A stretch of DNA of 53,936 bases from Mycobacterium asiaticum (GTDB taxonomy: Bacteria > Actinomycetota > Actinomycetes > Mycobacteriales > Mycobacteriaceae), in assembly GCF_001673315.1 (NCBI RefSeq), contig NZ_LZLQ01000029.1, forward strand, positions 1 to 53,936, given 5' to 3'. Below, one piece after another: positions 19,095-27,923 of this stretch. Numbering within the stretch: the first letter of the stretch is position 1; each line of letters opens with the position of its first letter. The notes under the pieces are model-generated. The model searched no databases. It was not told where the DNA came from and saw only the letters and a list, made by a program, of their open reading frames with translations. The position numbers were made by a program, and so were the translations under genes.

Positions 19095-20303
19095 CTACCT
19101 GCCCCGCCAGCGCAACACATCCAACGCCACCGCCACGTTGACGCTGCTCTGTGCCAGCGGCCGTGGCAACAACTTGTCGGCGCGTGCGAGCCGACGCAGC
19201 AGGGTGTTGCGATGGGTGTAGAGCCGTGCCGCAGCGCGTGAGGCGTTGCATTGCTCGGCCACGAAAACCCGCACGAAATGCTGCAATTCAGCTTCAGCCG
19301 TCTCGAGGTCGCCAAGGGTGTGGCGTACGAATTCGCTGGCGCGATCGGTGTCCCCGGTGACCAGTGCAACCAGTTCTACGTCGGCGAACTGCGCGACGCG
19401 TTGCGGCGAATGCAGACGCGCCATCATCTGCTGGGTGGTGATCGCGTCGAAGTGGCTCCGACGGAATCCGTCGACACCGTCGCCCGTTGGTCCGATCGCG
19501 ACTCGGACGTCGGGTTTAGCGTCGACCCAATCACGCAGCACGGCAATGTCTATGGAACCACTGGGTATCCAAACCCACCGAGTCGCCGTACTGGCTAACA
19601 CCGTCAGCGGCCGAACACCAGCCGAGTGTCCGAACGCCTCGGCGGCCGCGTCCAGTCCGGCCATGTCGGCGGCCGGATCATCACTCCAAATGACGGCTGC
19701 GGTGTGCGGGCCGGTCAATGCGTAGCTGAGGCGTGCCTCGGCTCTTTTGCTCGTGATGGGTGCGCCGTCGAGGATCAGCGCAATGGTCTCGCGTCGCTCG
19801 GCATGGGTGCCGCGGGTAAGGTCGTCGAGTTCCTGGTCGATACGGGCGGCGATGCCCGCCAGCGTGGCGTCGATGTAGGCACTGATCGAACGCGAGCAGA
19901 CGTCCAGCAGCTCGTGCAGTTCGGCGGGGTCGGAGGTCAATTCGAACGCGATCTCCATGAGTCGGCGCCAGGCCACGGCTTCGCCGACGCGATAGGCATC
20001 GAGGGTGAACGCGGTAAGGCCGCGGCGCGCGACTTCGCGGGCAATGTTCATCGGCTCGGGGCCGGTATTCGGCGGTACCGGAGCCCCGGGATCGCGGACG
20101 TTGGCCGCGCCCCAGAAATACATGTTGGCGCGGTTGCTTCGGCTCACCGCCGCAGCGAGCTCGGGGTCGGCGGCGATGGGCGGACTGGCCGCAAGGACTT
20201 CCGCGTCGAGTTCGTCGAGCCACTCGGCCCGTGGGTTCACAGTGATCTGCGCGCATTGCCGGATCAGCTCTCTGACCGGCGCCGATGGCCGCTTCCACCG
20301 CAT
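19095..20303 (-). CDS. PucR-family transcriptional regulator
   Basis: This 402-residue regulator has a C-terminal PucR helix-turn-helix at about 340-395 (N-A-S-R-A-A-A-R-L-Y-T-H-R-N-T-L-L-R-R pattern) and a GGDEF-like CdaR-type middle region. It is divergent from an EthA-like monooxygenase gene and probably controls it. ATG 20303 looks leaderless: a TACTGT -10 box (20315-20310 on the minus strand) places transcription start on the A of the ATG. A 17-bp palindrome at 20322-20338 lies about 20-35 bases upstream of that start. The effector is unknown. Confidence 0.88.
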   Translation of the reverse strand: MRWKRPSAPVRELIRQCAQITVNPRAEWLDELDAEVLAASPPIAADPELAAAVSRSNRANMYFWGAANVRDPGAPVPPNTGPEPMNIAREVARRGLTAFTLDAYRVGEAVAWRRLMEIAFELTSDPAELHELLDVCSRSISAYIDATLAGIAARIDQELDDLTRGTHAERRETIALILDGAPITSKRAEARLSYALTGPHTAAVIWSDDPAADMAGLDAAAEAFGHSAGVRPLTVLASTATRWVWIPSGSIDIAVLRDWVDAKPDVRVAIGPTGDGVDGFRRSHFDAITTQQMMARLHSPQRVAQFADVELVALVTGDTDRASEFVRHTLGDLETAEAELQHFVRVFVAEQCNASRAAARLYTHRNTLLRRLARADKLLPRPLAQSSVNVAVALDVLRWRGR

Positions 20304-20321
20304 TCAGCCACAGTAAAGTGC

Positions 20322-20338
20322 TGGTGCAAATTGCACCA
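20322..20338. promoter_or_regulatory. Perfect 17-bp palindrome, candidate PucR operator
   Basis: TGGTGCAAATTGCACCA has perfect 8-bp arms around one A. It lies between the divergent pucR gene and the EthA-like gene. It covers the -35 region of the predicted leaderless pucR promoter and lies upstream of a TACACT -10 candidate (20363-20368) for the monooxygenase. Confidence 0.75.
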
Positions 20339-20435
20339 CATTTACGGGTAAATGAGAAGAAATACACTTGGTGCCGGGTGGCGCGGGGCGCGACCATCTA
20401 TCTACCGCATCCCGCCGCCCCAGGAGCTACCGCAA

Positions 20436-21938
20436 ATGTCCGACCTACCCGCAGACACCCACGTCGACGTCCTCATCATCGGCGCCGGCATCTCCGGAAT
20501 CGGCGCCGCGTACTACCTGCAGCGCGAACACCCGGGACGCAGCTACGCCATCTTGGAGGCGCGCGGCGCCACCGGCGGCACCTGGGACCTGTTCCGCTAC
20601 CCCGGCATACGTTCAGATTCTGACCTGCACACTTTCGGCTACGAGTTCAAGCCGTGGCGCGACGACCATGCCATCGCAACGTCCGACAAAATCCTGGCCT
20701 ATCTGCGCGAGACGGCGGCGGACAACGGCATCGACGACCACATCCGGTTCCACCACAAGGTGCACGGCGCGGCATGGTCGAGCGCGGACGCACGCTGGAC
20801 CGTCGACGTGGAGCGCACGGACGTGAACGGGCGCACGCAGATCAGTGCCAACTGGCTTTTCTGCGCCGGCGGCTACTACCGCTACGACGAGGGCTACACA
20901 CCGCACTTCGAGGGACGTGACCGGTTTACCGGGCAGATCGTGCACCCGCAGCACTGGCCGGAGGACCTCGACTACACCGACAAACACGTCGTCGTGATCG
21001 GCAGCGGCGCGACCGCCGTGACCCTGCTGCCGGCGATGGCCGAACGGGCCGGGCACGTCACCATGCTGCAGCGCTCGCCGACCTACATCATGCCGGTTCC
21101 GTCGAAGGACCTCTTTGCCAACGCGGCCAAGAAGTTGTTCGGGGACAAGCTCGGTTACGCGCTGGCGCGGCGCAAGAACATCGGCCAGCAGCGCGCGGTG
21201 TACCAGTTCTGCCAGAAGTATCCGGCCCTGGCCAAGAGGATCATTCGGAGCGTCAACGCCAAACGGCTGCCTGAGGGGTACCCCGTAGACGAGCACTTCA
21301 GCCCGACCTACAACCCGTGGGATCAGCGACTGTGCGCCGTGCCCGACTCCGATCTGTTCCGGGCGATCAGCGACGGCAGCGCGTCAGTGGTCACCGACCG
21401 GATCGACACCTTCACCGAGACCGGCATCCTGCTGCAATCCGGTCGTGAACTCGATGCTGACATCATCGTCACCGCAACGGGTTTGAACATGCAGGCGTTC
21501 GGCGGGATCTCGCTGACCGTCGACGGCGCGCCGGTCAACCTGCCGGACCGAGTGGCCTACAAAGGCATGATGCTCTCCGACGTGCCCAACTTCGCATACG
21601 CCATCGGCTACACGAACTCGTCGTGGACGCTCAAGGTCGGCTTGCTCTGCGAGCACTTCTGCCGGCTACTTGCCCACATGGACGACCACGGCTACGACAC
21701 CGCGCGACCCGTGCTCGACGACCCGGACATGGAAACCCGTCCGTTCATGGACTTCTCGGCCGGCTACGTCCAACGCGTCGTCCACCAGCTACCCCGGCAG
21801 GGCACCGGACAACCGTGGCTGACGTCGATGAGCTACCACGCCGATGTGAAATTGCTGCGCGAGAACGGCGTGGCTGACCCGGCGTTACGGTTGACCTCTT
21901 CGGCCGACGTGCGTCCTCGGGTCGCGCTACCGGCATAA
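20436..21938 (+). CDS. EthA-like Baeyer-Villiger monooxygenase
   Basis: This 500-residue flavoprotein uses FAD and NADPH to insert oxygen into ketones or oxidise sulfur compounds. The FAD Rossmann motif G-A-G-I-S-G is at 16-21, the Baeyer-Villiger fingerprint F-x-G-x3-H-x3-W-P at F164-P175, and a second Rossmann G-S-G-A-T-A at 189-194. Many segments, such as [17 protein letters not shown], are near identical to EthA, the activator of ethionamide. ATG 20436 has CAGGAG nine bases upstream; an ATG at 20352 would cross the promoter. The regulator beside it is PucR, not EthR, so this is an EthA relative, not clearly EthA itself. Confidence 0.92.
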   Translation: MSDLPADTHVDVLIIGAGISGIGAAYYLQREHPGRSYAILEARGATGGTWDLFRYPGIRSDSDLHTFGYEFKPWRDDHAIATSDKILAYLRETAADNGIDDHIRFHHKVHGAAWSSADARWTVDVERTDVNGRTQISANWLFCAGGYYRYDEGYTPHFEGRDRFTGQIVHPQHWPEDLDYTDKHVVVIGSGATAVTLLPAMAERAGHVTMLQRSPTYIMPVPSKDLFANAAKKLFGDKLGYALARRKNIGQQRAVYQFCQKYPALAKRIIRSVNAKRLPEGYPVDEHFSPTYNPWDQRLCAVPDSDLFRAISDGSASVVTDRIDTFTETGILLQSGRELDADIIVTATGLNMQAFGGISLTVDGAPVNLPDRVAYKGMMLSDVPNFAYAIGYTNSSWTLKVGLLCEHFCRLLAHMDDHGYDTARPVLDDPDMETRPFMDFSAGYVQRVVHQLPRQGTGQPWLTSMSYHADVKLLRENGVADPALRLTSSADVRPRVALPA

Positions 21939-21945
21939 TCGTCGG

Positions 21946-22767
21946 GTGAGCGCGGCAGTCCTGTGGGCAATCATCGCCGTTGTCGAATTCGCCGGCTTGC
22001 TCGCCGTGGGAATCGTGCTCGTCGTCTCGCGTCGCCAACTCAGCGGAGCACGAAGCGCGTTGGCGCGCAGCCGGTTAGAGGGTCCGCGCCGTCGTCGTCG
22101 ACGCCCCGGCGTTGCGCCCAGCGCGGTCAAGACGGTCTGGCGGACGGCGGACTCCCTGATCAATAAGGGACTGGGCGCCACGGTGCGCAACTCCGTCGAG
22201 GACCTCGCGGGCTGGGCAAGGGTGGAGCGTCCCGACCTCGCCAGGATGGCAGCGGACGGCAATGTGGTGATCGCCTTCTCCGACATCGAAGGGTCCACCG
22301 AACTCAACGAGGAACTCGGCGACCGAGGCTGGGTGAAGCTGCTGGAGCGCCACAACAAACTAATCTCCAAACAGGTCGATGATCATGGCGGCCACGTGGT
22401 GAAAACCCAGGGCGACGGCTTCATGATCGCGTTCCCGGATCCCCGCAAGGCCGTGCTCTGCAGCATTGCCGTGCAGCGTGCTCTGCAAGCCGACCCGTTG
22501 CGATTCAACGACATTCGGGTGCGTATCGGCGTGCACATGGGCAGTTCAGTGCGGCGCGGAGACGACCTTTTCGGGCGCAATGTAGCGATAGCGGCGCGGG
22601 TCGCCGGACTGGCCGACGGCGGCGAGATCCTGGTCAGCGAACCGGTTCGCGACGCGATCCAGACAACGCCTGAAATTGTGCTTGAAACCCCGCGCGACGT
22701 CGAGCTCAAAGGTATCCGCGGCACCCACCAGGTGTACCCGGTGTCGTGGTCGACGCGCGAGGATTAG
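21946..22767 (+). CDS. Membrane-anchored class III adenylate/guanylate cyclase
   Basis: The 273-residue protein has one N-terminal membrane helix (about 4-28), a basic linker and a class III cyclase domain (about 105-230). Metal-binding D113 (F-S-D-I-E-G-S-T) and D157 (Q-G-D) are present, as are the adenine-type K153 and transition-state R218. The usual transition-state Asn position is occupied by Ala (A214); N212 lies two residues earlier. It probably still makes cAMP, at lower or altered activity. GTG 21946 lies 7 bp after the monooxygenase stop, so the two are likely co-transcribed. Confidence 0.9.
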   Translation: MSAAVLWAIIAVVEFAGLLAVGIVLVVSRRQLSGARSALARSRLEGPRRRRRRPGVAPSAVKTVWRTADSLINKGLGATVRNSVEDLAGWARVERPDLARMAADGNVVIAFSDIEGSTELNEELGDRGWVKLLERHNKLISKQVDDHGGHVVKTQGDGFMIAFPDPRKAVLCSIAVQRALQADPLRFNDIRVRIGVHMGSSVRRGDDLFGRNVAIAARVAGLADGGEILVSEPVRDAIQTTPEIVLETPRDVELKGIRGTHQVYPVSWSTRED

Positions 22768-22857
22768 CGGGCCTGCCGTCGGCTCGGCCGCCTGTGCGCT
22801 GGTGGTACGGTCGCGGCGACATCCGTGCCGGCACATGAGACGGAGAATCCTGCCACC

Positions 22858-23544
22858 ATGTGGATCACCATCCTGGTGATGGCCATCGCGGTGAGCCTCG
22901 AACCGTTCCGGATCGGGATGACGGCGTTGATGCTCAACAGGCCCCGGCCGATGCTGCAGTTGCTGGCGTTCCTCTGCGGAGGTTTCGCGATGGGAATCAC
23001 GGTAGGCCTGGTCGTCCTTTTTGTGTTCCGGCGGCGGCTCGCCTCGTCCACGTATCTCACGCTGCCCAGGGTTCAACTCATGATCGGCGGGTTGGCTCTG
23101 CTGCTCGGCGCGATCCTGGCCGTCAATTTTTTGGTCGCTCGAGTGAGGACCGAGCCAAAACCCGGCGCGCTCGCCAGCGGGATCAGCTCTCTGAGACCGG
23201 TGATCTGGCTGAGGCAACTTCTCAATGGACGTTCGCTGTGGGTCGCGGCGGTGGCGGGCCTGGGGTCCGCGCTCCCGTCGGTGGATTATCTGGCTGCGTT
23301 AGCCGTCATCCTGGCCTCTCGCGCGCCCGCGACGACACGGGTCGCGGCACTGCTGGCTTTCAACGTGACGGCCTTCGCCTTCGTTGAGATTCCTCTGGTC
23401 GCGTACCTGTTGGCTCCCGACGCAACGCGCCGAGGGGTGGCAACGCTGAACCGTTGGATCCGATCGCGCCGGCGCTTCGAAGTCGCCATCTTGCTGTTCG
23501 TGGTCGGCGGGGTACTGGTCACTGCCGGTATCGCGGGTGGGTGA
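22858..23544 (+). CDS. GAP/Sap-family membrane protein
   Basis: The 228-residue protein has about six membrane helices and resembles the GAP family (glycopeptidolipid-addressing protein, sulfolipid-1-addressing protein Sap), small membrane proteins needed to export cell-wall glycolipids. ATG 22858 is chosen, with GGAG about 12 bases upstream; GTG 22825 is less likely. Its stop overlaps the next gene (GTGA 23541-23544). No glycolipid synthesis genes are near, so its lipid is unknown. Confidence 0.82.
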   Translation: MWITILVMAIAVSLEPFRIGMTALMLNRPRPMLQLLAFLCGGFAMGITVGLVVLFVFRRRLASSTYLTLPRVQLMIGGLALLLGAILAVNFLVARVRTEPKPGALASGISSLRPVIWLRQLLNGRSLWVAAVAGLGSALPSVDYLAALAVILASRAPATTRVAALLAFNVTAFAFVEIPLVAYLLAPDATRRGVATLNRWIRSRRRFEVAILLFVVGGVLVTAGIAGG

Positions 23545-24104
23545 TCGACCAACCGGTGCGGGCGGGCATGAAACGCGGAAGGGGCGGGTACGCCCGCACG
23601 GTGCCTCTTCCCTATGTCGACCCCGAGCGACGCACCTCGGCGCTGGCTCGCCTCGGCGGCGTGTTCGCGCGGTCCAGGGCCGGCCAGCTGTTCGCGAAAT
23701 ATGTGGCCGCCAAGACTGACCCGTTGCTCAGCCGGGTCTTCCGCAACAGGCTCAATTGGGGATCGTTGGTGGCGCCGTCGGCAACACTGACGATGAGTGG
23801 TGCCAAAACCGGTGAAAGCCGCCAGGCCCAGGTGGCGTATTTCCACCAGGGCCCCGATGTGATCCTGGTTGCCTCCAATTTCGGTTCGGATCGGAACCCG
23901 CAGTGGTACCACAACCTCAAGGCCAATCCCGCCTGTGACCTGGGCGGCGAACACTTTGAGGCGGCAGAAGTAACCGACGGGTCCGAGTATCAACGGCTCT
24001 TTCGGTTGGCCGAGCGTTCCTATGGTGGCTATCGCGATTATCGTGGAAAGACCGCCGCCGAGGGCCGCCGGATCCCGATCTTCCGGCTTTGCCCGGTCCC
24101 ATAG
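23541..24104 (+). CDS. F420-type nitroreductase-like protein (Ddn family)
   Basis: This 187-residue split-barrel protein resembles the deazaflavin (F420)-dependent nitroreductase family. It has G-A-K-T-G-E-S-R (87-94) and the N-P-Q-W-Y-H-N-L segment (about 119-126) that follow the family pattern in Ddn. GTG 23541 overlaps the upstream stop and is preferred; ATG 23568 is possible. Members reduce quinones or fatty acids, or activate nitroimidazoles; which applies here is unknown. Confidence 0.85.
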   Translation: MIDQPVRAGMKRGRGGYARTVPLPYVDPERRTSALARLGGVFARSRAGQLFAKYVAAKTDPLLSRVFRNRLNWGSLVAPSATLTMSGAKTGESRQAQVAYFHQGPDVILVASNFGSDRNPQWYHNLKANPACDLGGEHFEAAEVTDGSEYQRLFRLAERSYGGYRDYRGKTAAEGRRIPIFRLCPVP

Positions 24105-24138
24105 GCGCATCCGACAGCGAGATAAGGCAAGGTTTTTC

Positions 24139-24819
24139 GTGCTGAAACCACTAACAGTCGCGGCCTGTGTAGCGGCCGGAGTGGCGAGCTCGGCCCTGGT
24201 GACGATCCCATCTGCCGCGGCCCAACCCTGCCCCGACGTCGAGGTGGTGTTCGCTCGGGGGACCAGCGAACCCCCCGGCGTCGGGGGCATCGGCGGCTCA
24301 TTCGTCGACGCGCTGCGTTCGAGGGTGGGTGGCAGGTCGATGAGCGTGTACGCGATCAAATACGCGGCAAGCAGCGACTTCGGTAATCCGGACTTCCCGA
24401 AAACCTTCGTCGACGGTGTCCGCGACGCCACTTCGCACATCCAGTCGATGGCAACTTCATGCCCCCGCACTCGCGAGGTTTTGGGTGGCTTCTCCCAAGG
24501 CGCGGCAGTCGCCGGCTACGTCACCTCGTCCTCCGTGCCCGAGGGCGTCCCCGCAGCATCCGTTCCACAGCCCCTGTCGGCGGACGTCGCGGACCACATC
24601 GCCGCAGTCGCCCTGTTCGGAACGCCGTCACAGAAATTTCTGAGCCATCTCAACGCGCCGCCGATTGTGATCGGTGGGACCTATCAGTCCAAGACGGTGC
24701 AACTGTGCGCTCCCGGGGACGGGATTTGCGGTACCGGCAACGACCCCGCGGCGCACGCGTCGTACGGGGTGAACGGGATGACCAGCCAAGCTGCGGATTT
24801 CGTGGTGGGCCACCTGTAG
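24139..24819 (+). CDS. Secreted cutinase-family esterase
   Basis: This 226-residue enzyme starts with a Sec signal peptide (1-28, cut after A-A-A) and continues as an alpha/beta-hydrolase of the cutinase family. The nucleophile is S119 in G-G-F-S-Q-G; the Asp is in the Cys-flanked C-A-P-G-D-G-I-C segment and the His in H-A-S-Y-G. It resembles CFP21-type mycobacterial cutinases. GTG 24139 is chosen because it gives a proper signal peptide and follows AAGGCAAGG. It acts on esters or lipids outside the cell. Confidence 0.9.
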   Translation: MLKPLTVAACVAAGVASSALVTIPSAAAQPCPDVEVVFARGTSEPPGVGGIGGSFVDALRSRVGGRSMSVYAIKYAASSDFGNPDFPKTFVDGVRDATSHIQSMATSCPRTREVLGGFSQGAAVAGYVTSSSVPEGVPAASVPQPLSADVADHIAAVALFGTPSQKFLSHLNAPPIVIGGTYQSKTVQLCAPGDGICGTGNDPAAHASYGVNGMTSQAADFVVGHL

Positions 24820-24849
24820 TCGGCCGGCCCCGTCGTACCGACCGAAACG

Positions 24850-25536
24850 TCAACTGCCTTTTCGAGTTTGAACGACCTTACGCGCGAGGTCTACGAGCTT
24901 GTGGTTGGACTGTTGGGACAGTCGTCGTAGCAGGTCGAAGGCGGCGAAGGCATCGACGTCATAGCGCTCCATGAGGATGCCTTTTGCTTGACCAATCAGA
25001 TCGCGAGTGCTCAATGCATCGTGAAACTGGTCTTCCGCAGCTACGCCGAACAAGGCCACTGACGCGTGCTGGGCGAGTAGTTCACCCGTGAAGACAGACT
25101 CGTCGGTGAACGCGCCGGCGTCATCGCCGTACAAGTTGAGTGCACCGAGGTTCTTGTGGGTGACGAACAGTTGGAAAGACAGGAGGCTTCGCGCGCCCAA
25201 CTCGAATGCCGCGCTACAGAAATTCGGCCAACGAGTTTCTGTCGCCATGTCATTGATGACGACCGTGCGGTGCTCACGCAACGCGCTCAAGCACGGTCCC
25301 TCATCGACTTCGGACTGCAAGGTGTCGAGCCTGGTCACCCGGGGACTACTTGGGGCGCGGGCTTCCACGTTGCGGCCTTCAATCAACGAAATGCCTGCCC
25401 AACGGGTACCCGGCACGATGGCGACCGCACCTTCCACGATTGACGCGAGTGTCGCCTCCGTATCGATCTGATTCTGCATATCGATGGCGAGCCCACCCAG
25501 CACATGTGCCAAGTCCATCTCGTCCGTGCCGTCCAT
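24850..25536 (-). CDS. GAF-ANTAR antitermination-type regulator
   Basis: The 228-residue protein has a GAF sensor domain (about 15-160) and a C-terminal ANTAR RNA-binding domain (about 172-225; D-L-I-G-Q-A-K-G-I-L-M core). ANTAR proteins bind dual hairpins in nascent RNA to stop termination. No such hairpin was recognised nearby. The ATG at 25536 is almost leaderless: TACTGT at 25549-25544 predicts a start at about 25537. The cutinase gene is convergent, 30 bp away. Confidence 0.9.
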   Translation of the reverse strand: MDGTDEMDLAHVLGGLAIDMQNQIDTEATLASIVEGAVAIVPGTRWAGISLIEGRNVEARAPSSPRVTRLDTLQSEVDEGPCLSALREHRTVVINDMATETRWPNFCSAAFELGARSLLSFQLFVTHKNLGALNLYGDDAGAFTDESVFTGELLAQHASVALFGVAAEDQFHDALSTRDLIGQAKGILMERYDVDAFAAFDLLRRLSQQSNHKLVDLARKVVQTRKGS

Positions 25537-25583
25537 CTCTACGACAGTAAGCCCTTGCGACGGCGGCCTGTGGTGCTGCTTCG

Positions 25584-25624
25584 TGCGCCCTCGGCGCGAC
25601 TCGAACGTGCGACCTAGGGATTAG
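25584..25624. repeat. tRNA-Arg 3'-half fragment (attachment-site-like repeat)
   Basis: This 41-bp block matches the 3' half of the tRNA-Arg gene at 27848-27888 in the same orientation, with only about three differences. Identity stops sharply at the anticodon loop (after GGGATTAG on the plus strand). The 5' half of a tRNA is missing, so it is not a gene. It looks like an attL/attR scar. Confidence 0.85.
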
Positions 25625-25645
25625 CCAGGTAGGACTTGCCGATTG

Positions 25646-25969
25646 TCAATTCGTCAGCCGTTGTTTAACGCCGCCGTGGCCAGAGCAGGTGCCCGAGCTG
25701 TGCGTGCTGAACGAGTAATCGCCATCGCGACAAATTGCCGTCGCTCCCGGAGGAGCGCTCCCACCTCCACCCAGGATGCCCGAGCTTGAGCCTGGCACAC
25801 CGCCTCCGCCCGGGGATGGGCGAGGAATGCACTGCCCATCAGAGTTCTCGTAGTAACCGCTGCCGCAACCAGCAAGAACGGTCAACTCGCCGCCCGAGGT
25901 GACCACTGGCGCCCCGGCCAGCACCCCTACCGCAACAGCTGCTACGGCGATCAAAATTCGAACGCGCAT
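25646..25969 (-). CDS. Small secreted DUF3761-like protein
   Basis: This 107-residue protein begins with a signal peptide (about 1-22), followed by a Gly/Ser/Pro-rich region. Its C-terminal module has the pattern A-x-C-R-D-G-x-Y-S-F-S-x-H-x3-G-T-C-S-x-H-G-G-V (C80, C95), typical of DUF3761. Two further cysteines (C35, C47) could form a disulfide. The function is unknown. It lies inside the stretch bounded by tRNA-Arg repeats. Confidence 0.78.
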   Translation of the reverse strand: MRVRILIAVAAVAVGVLAGAPVVTSGGELTVLAGCGSGYYENSDGQCIPRPSPGGGGVPGSSSGILGGGGSAPPGATAICRDGDYSFSTHSSGTCSGHGGVKQRLTN

Positions 25970-26129
25970 GCCCCACCCACAAAGTGATCTTGAAATTGGT
26001 TTAGGCCCCCCGACCCGAAGGAGACGTTAGCGGCTAGCTCACGTGGAAGTGCGGGATTCGTCAGAAGTCATGAACATCTGTTGCCGCGCCAACGCAACTC
26101 GATCGCGGCCGCGTTGACAGTGCGCGGCG
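25970..26129. other. Short intergenic gap, nothing recognised
   Basis: This 160-bp gap lies upstream of the DUF3761-like gene and downstream of the flavin monooxygenase on the same strand. GTGGGTGGGG before the DUF3761 start may be its ribosome binding site. I see no hairpin terminator, tRNA or other gene. Confidence 0.5.
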
Positions 26130-27524
26130 CTACGCGAAGTTCAGCTTCCGGGGCTCGAAGCGGTAGCGGAAAAGATTGTCCACCGACGGTAACTCCCAAC
26201 TGCCGTAAAGGCGCGGCAACTCCGGCAGATCCCGCATCAGGTAGTTGGGCGTGATCGCCGGTGTATACCGCACGGCCTTGCGCTCGATGCTGACCTGACG
26301 CAGTCCATGTGACGCCATGTGGTTCATGATTTTCATGGCGAATCGGGTGGATGCCTCGGACCGCTGCGTCCAGGCCGAGTGCCACACCCCGACGGGCTGG
26401 AAGTAGTTCGGCACTCCGCCCATCATGATGCCCTTGTAGAAGTTGATCCCGGCGGTGTCGACGCTGACGCCGTCCACGAGCAGCTCGAATTGGACGAAGT
26501 CCAGCTGGAAACCGGTAGCAAGGATGCAGACGTCACACGCCAGTTCTTCACCGCCGGCCAGGACGATTGATCGGACGCTGAAGCGCTCGATGGTTGCCGT
26601 CTTCACCCGCACCGCCCCACGACGTACCGCGTCCTTGAACCCAATCGCCACTGGAATGCGCTGCTCCCACGGGGAATAGGACGGCGAAAAGTGCTCCTTG
26701 AGTTCTGCGGGGCTGACCGTGCCCGTCCAGTGCTTGCGGAAGTACCAGCGCGCGATCCGCGGAAAGGTGCGGAAGCCGACGAAAATTGCGTCGTCACGTG
26801 CCTGTAGGTAGGCGCGCAGCACTCGCATCGGAAATGCGAAACCCCGAGTGTGAAGGGACTGGCACAACCGCATGAACACGGTGGCCCGATTGTCGATCTC
26901 GTAGATGTAGGACGGCGACCGTTGCAGCATGGTCATGGACCTCGAGACCCGCGCCAATTCCGGCGCGGCACAGATTGCGGTAGAGCCGCTGCCCACCAGC
27001 ACTACATGCTGGCCGGGGAAACGGCGCGCCGCATCCAGGTCGAACGTGTGGACAATTTCGCCGACGAAGCTGTCGGTGCCCGAGAAGGTCGGCACGTAGG
27101 GCAGCGAAAAGTAGCCGTTGCCGTTGATCAGGAACTGCGAGCGAAAGCTGCCGCGATCGGTGTGCACCACCCAGCACTGGGTGTCGGTGTCGAACGACGC
27201 CGAGATGACGCGGGTTTCGAAGCGAATGTGCTCCAGGATGGAGAACTCCTCTGCGACCGAGCGCAGGTAGCGGTGGATATCCTCGCGATCCAGCAAACAC
27301 TGCCGCGAAGAGTGCGGCTTGAAGCTGTAGGAGTACTTGACGAAGTCCGAATCGCACCGCGCGCCGTGCCAGCGCTGCGTGTACCAGGTCCCGCCGAGGT
27401 CGTCGTTGGCCTCGAGTACGACGTAGGGAAACCCGTTGGCACGCAAGTAATAGGCTGCGCCGATCCCGGTGATCCCGGCGCCGATCACCACGACCGTGGT
27501 GTCCTGCACAGGCGTCACACCCAT
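26130..27524 (-). CDS. Flavin-dependent monooxygenase, atypical Baeyer-Villiger fingerprint
   Basis: This 464-residue protein binds FAD through G-A-G-I-T-G (15-20) and NADPH through a second G-S-G-S-T-A motif. The Baeyer-Villiger-like stretch reads F153-V-G-E-I-V-H159, but the usual Trp four residues later is Leu (L163) and the Pro is lost. It is therefore a flavin monooxygenase whose reaction may differ from a Baeyer-Villiger one. ATG 27524 has GGGGAGG five bases upstream; the frame stays open to 27602 without a better start. It sits between tRNA-Arg repeats, suggesting it arrived by integration. Confidence 0.88.
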   Translation of the reverse strand: MGVTPVQDTTVVVIGAGITGIGAAYYLRANGFPYVVLEANDDLGGTWYTQRWHGARCDSDFVKYSYSFKPHSSRQCLLDREDIHRYLRSVAEEFSILEHIRFETRVISASFDTDTQCWVVHTDRGSFRSQFLINGNGYFSLPYVPTFSGTDSFVGEIVHTFDLDAARRFPGQHVVLVGSGSTAICAAPELARVSRSMTMLQRSPSYIYEIDNRATVFMRLCQSLHTRGFAFPMRVLRAYLQARDDAIFVGFRTFPRIARWYFRKHWTGTVSPAELKEHFSPSYSPWEQRIPVAIGFKDAVRRGAVRVKTATIERFSVRSIVLAGGEELACDVCILATGFQLDFVQFELLVDGVSVDTAGINFYKGIMMGGVPNYFQPVGVWHSAWTQRSEASTRFAMKIMNHMASHGLRQVSIERKAVRYTPAITPNYLMRDLPELPRLYGSWELPSVDNLFRYRFEPRKLNFA

Positions 27525-27610
27525 GTGGACCTCCCCGTGGTCGACCGAGCCGGCGCTCAGCAACCTGCCAGGCAGTAATAGACCGAACCGGACTTCGCTC
27601 AAACATGCGT

Positions 27611-27624
27611 GACCTAGGGATTAG
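27611..27624. repeat. Short tRNA-Arg fragment, third copy
   Basis: GACCTAGGGATTAG repeats 14 bases of the tRNA-Arg anticodon-arm region and ends at the same point as the longer fragment at 25584-25624. It lies just upstream of the flavin monooxygenase gene. An 11-bp sequence just beyond it (CCTACCTGG region) is the inverse complement of one just beyond the first fragment (25625-25635). Confidence 0.6.
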
Positions 27625-27849
27625 TAGGTGTCCTACCTGGCGCTTTGCGCTTGCGCCCACCTTGGCAGCGCGTCGCTAGCCCAGCGAGGCCGGTCACTTC
27701 GCACTGGCCGACGGTGGTGGGGCGGTGGTATCCGTAGGTACCGCGACGGGCGGCGAGGGCTGGTGTACAAGATGTGGACACCGCCGAAAGTTTCCGCCCG
27801 CAGCGCAAACGCTTGGCCGAATAAGCAAAGCGCTGGCTGCCGCTTGATG

Positions 27850-27923
27850 TGCCCCCGGCACGACTCGAACGTGCGACCTAGGGATTAGAAGGCCCTTGCT
27901 CTATCCACCTGAGCTACGGAGGC
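27850..27923 (-). tRNA. tRNA-Arg (anticodon TCT)
   Basis: The minus strand gives acceptor GCCTCCG with CGGGGGC, D-stem GCTC/GAGC, anticodon loop CTTCTAA with TCT, and a T-arm TTCGAGT. CCA is not encoded. The pair at 31:39 is C-T, a mismatch at the base of the anticodon loop. The 3' half is repeated at 25584-25624 and in part at 27611-27624. Confidence 0.95.

Noticed and set aside
25584..25624. Second tRNA-Arg gene
   Set aside because: Only the 3' half is present; there is no D-arm or 5' acceptor strand next to it.
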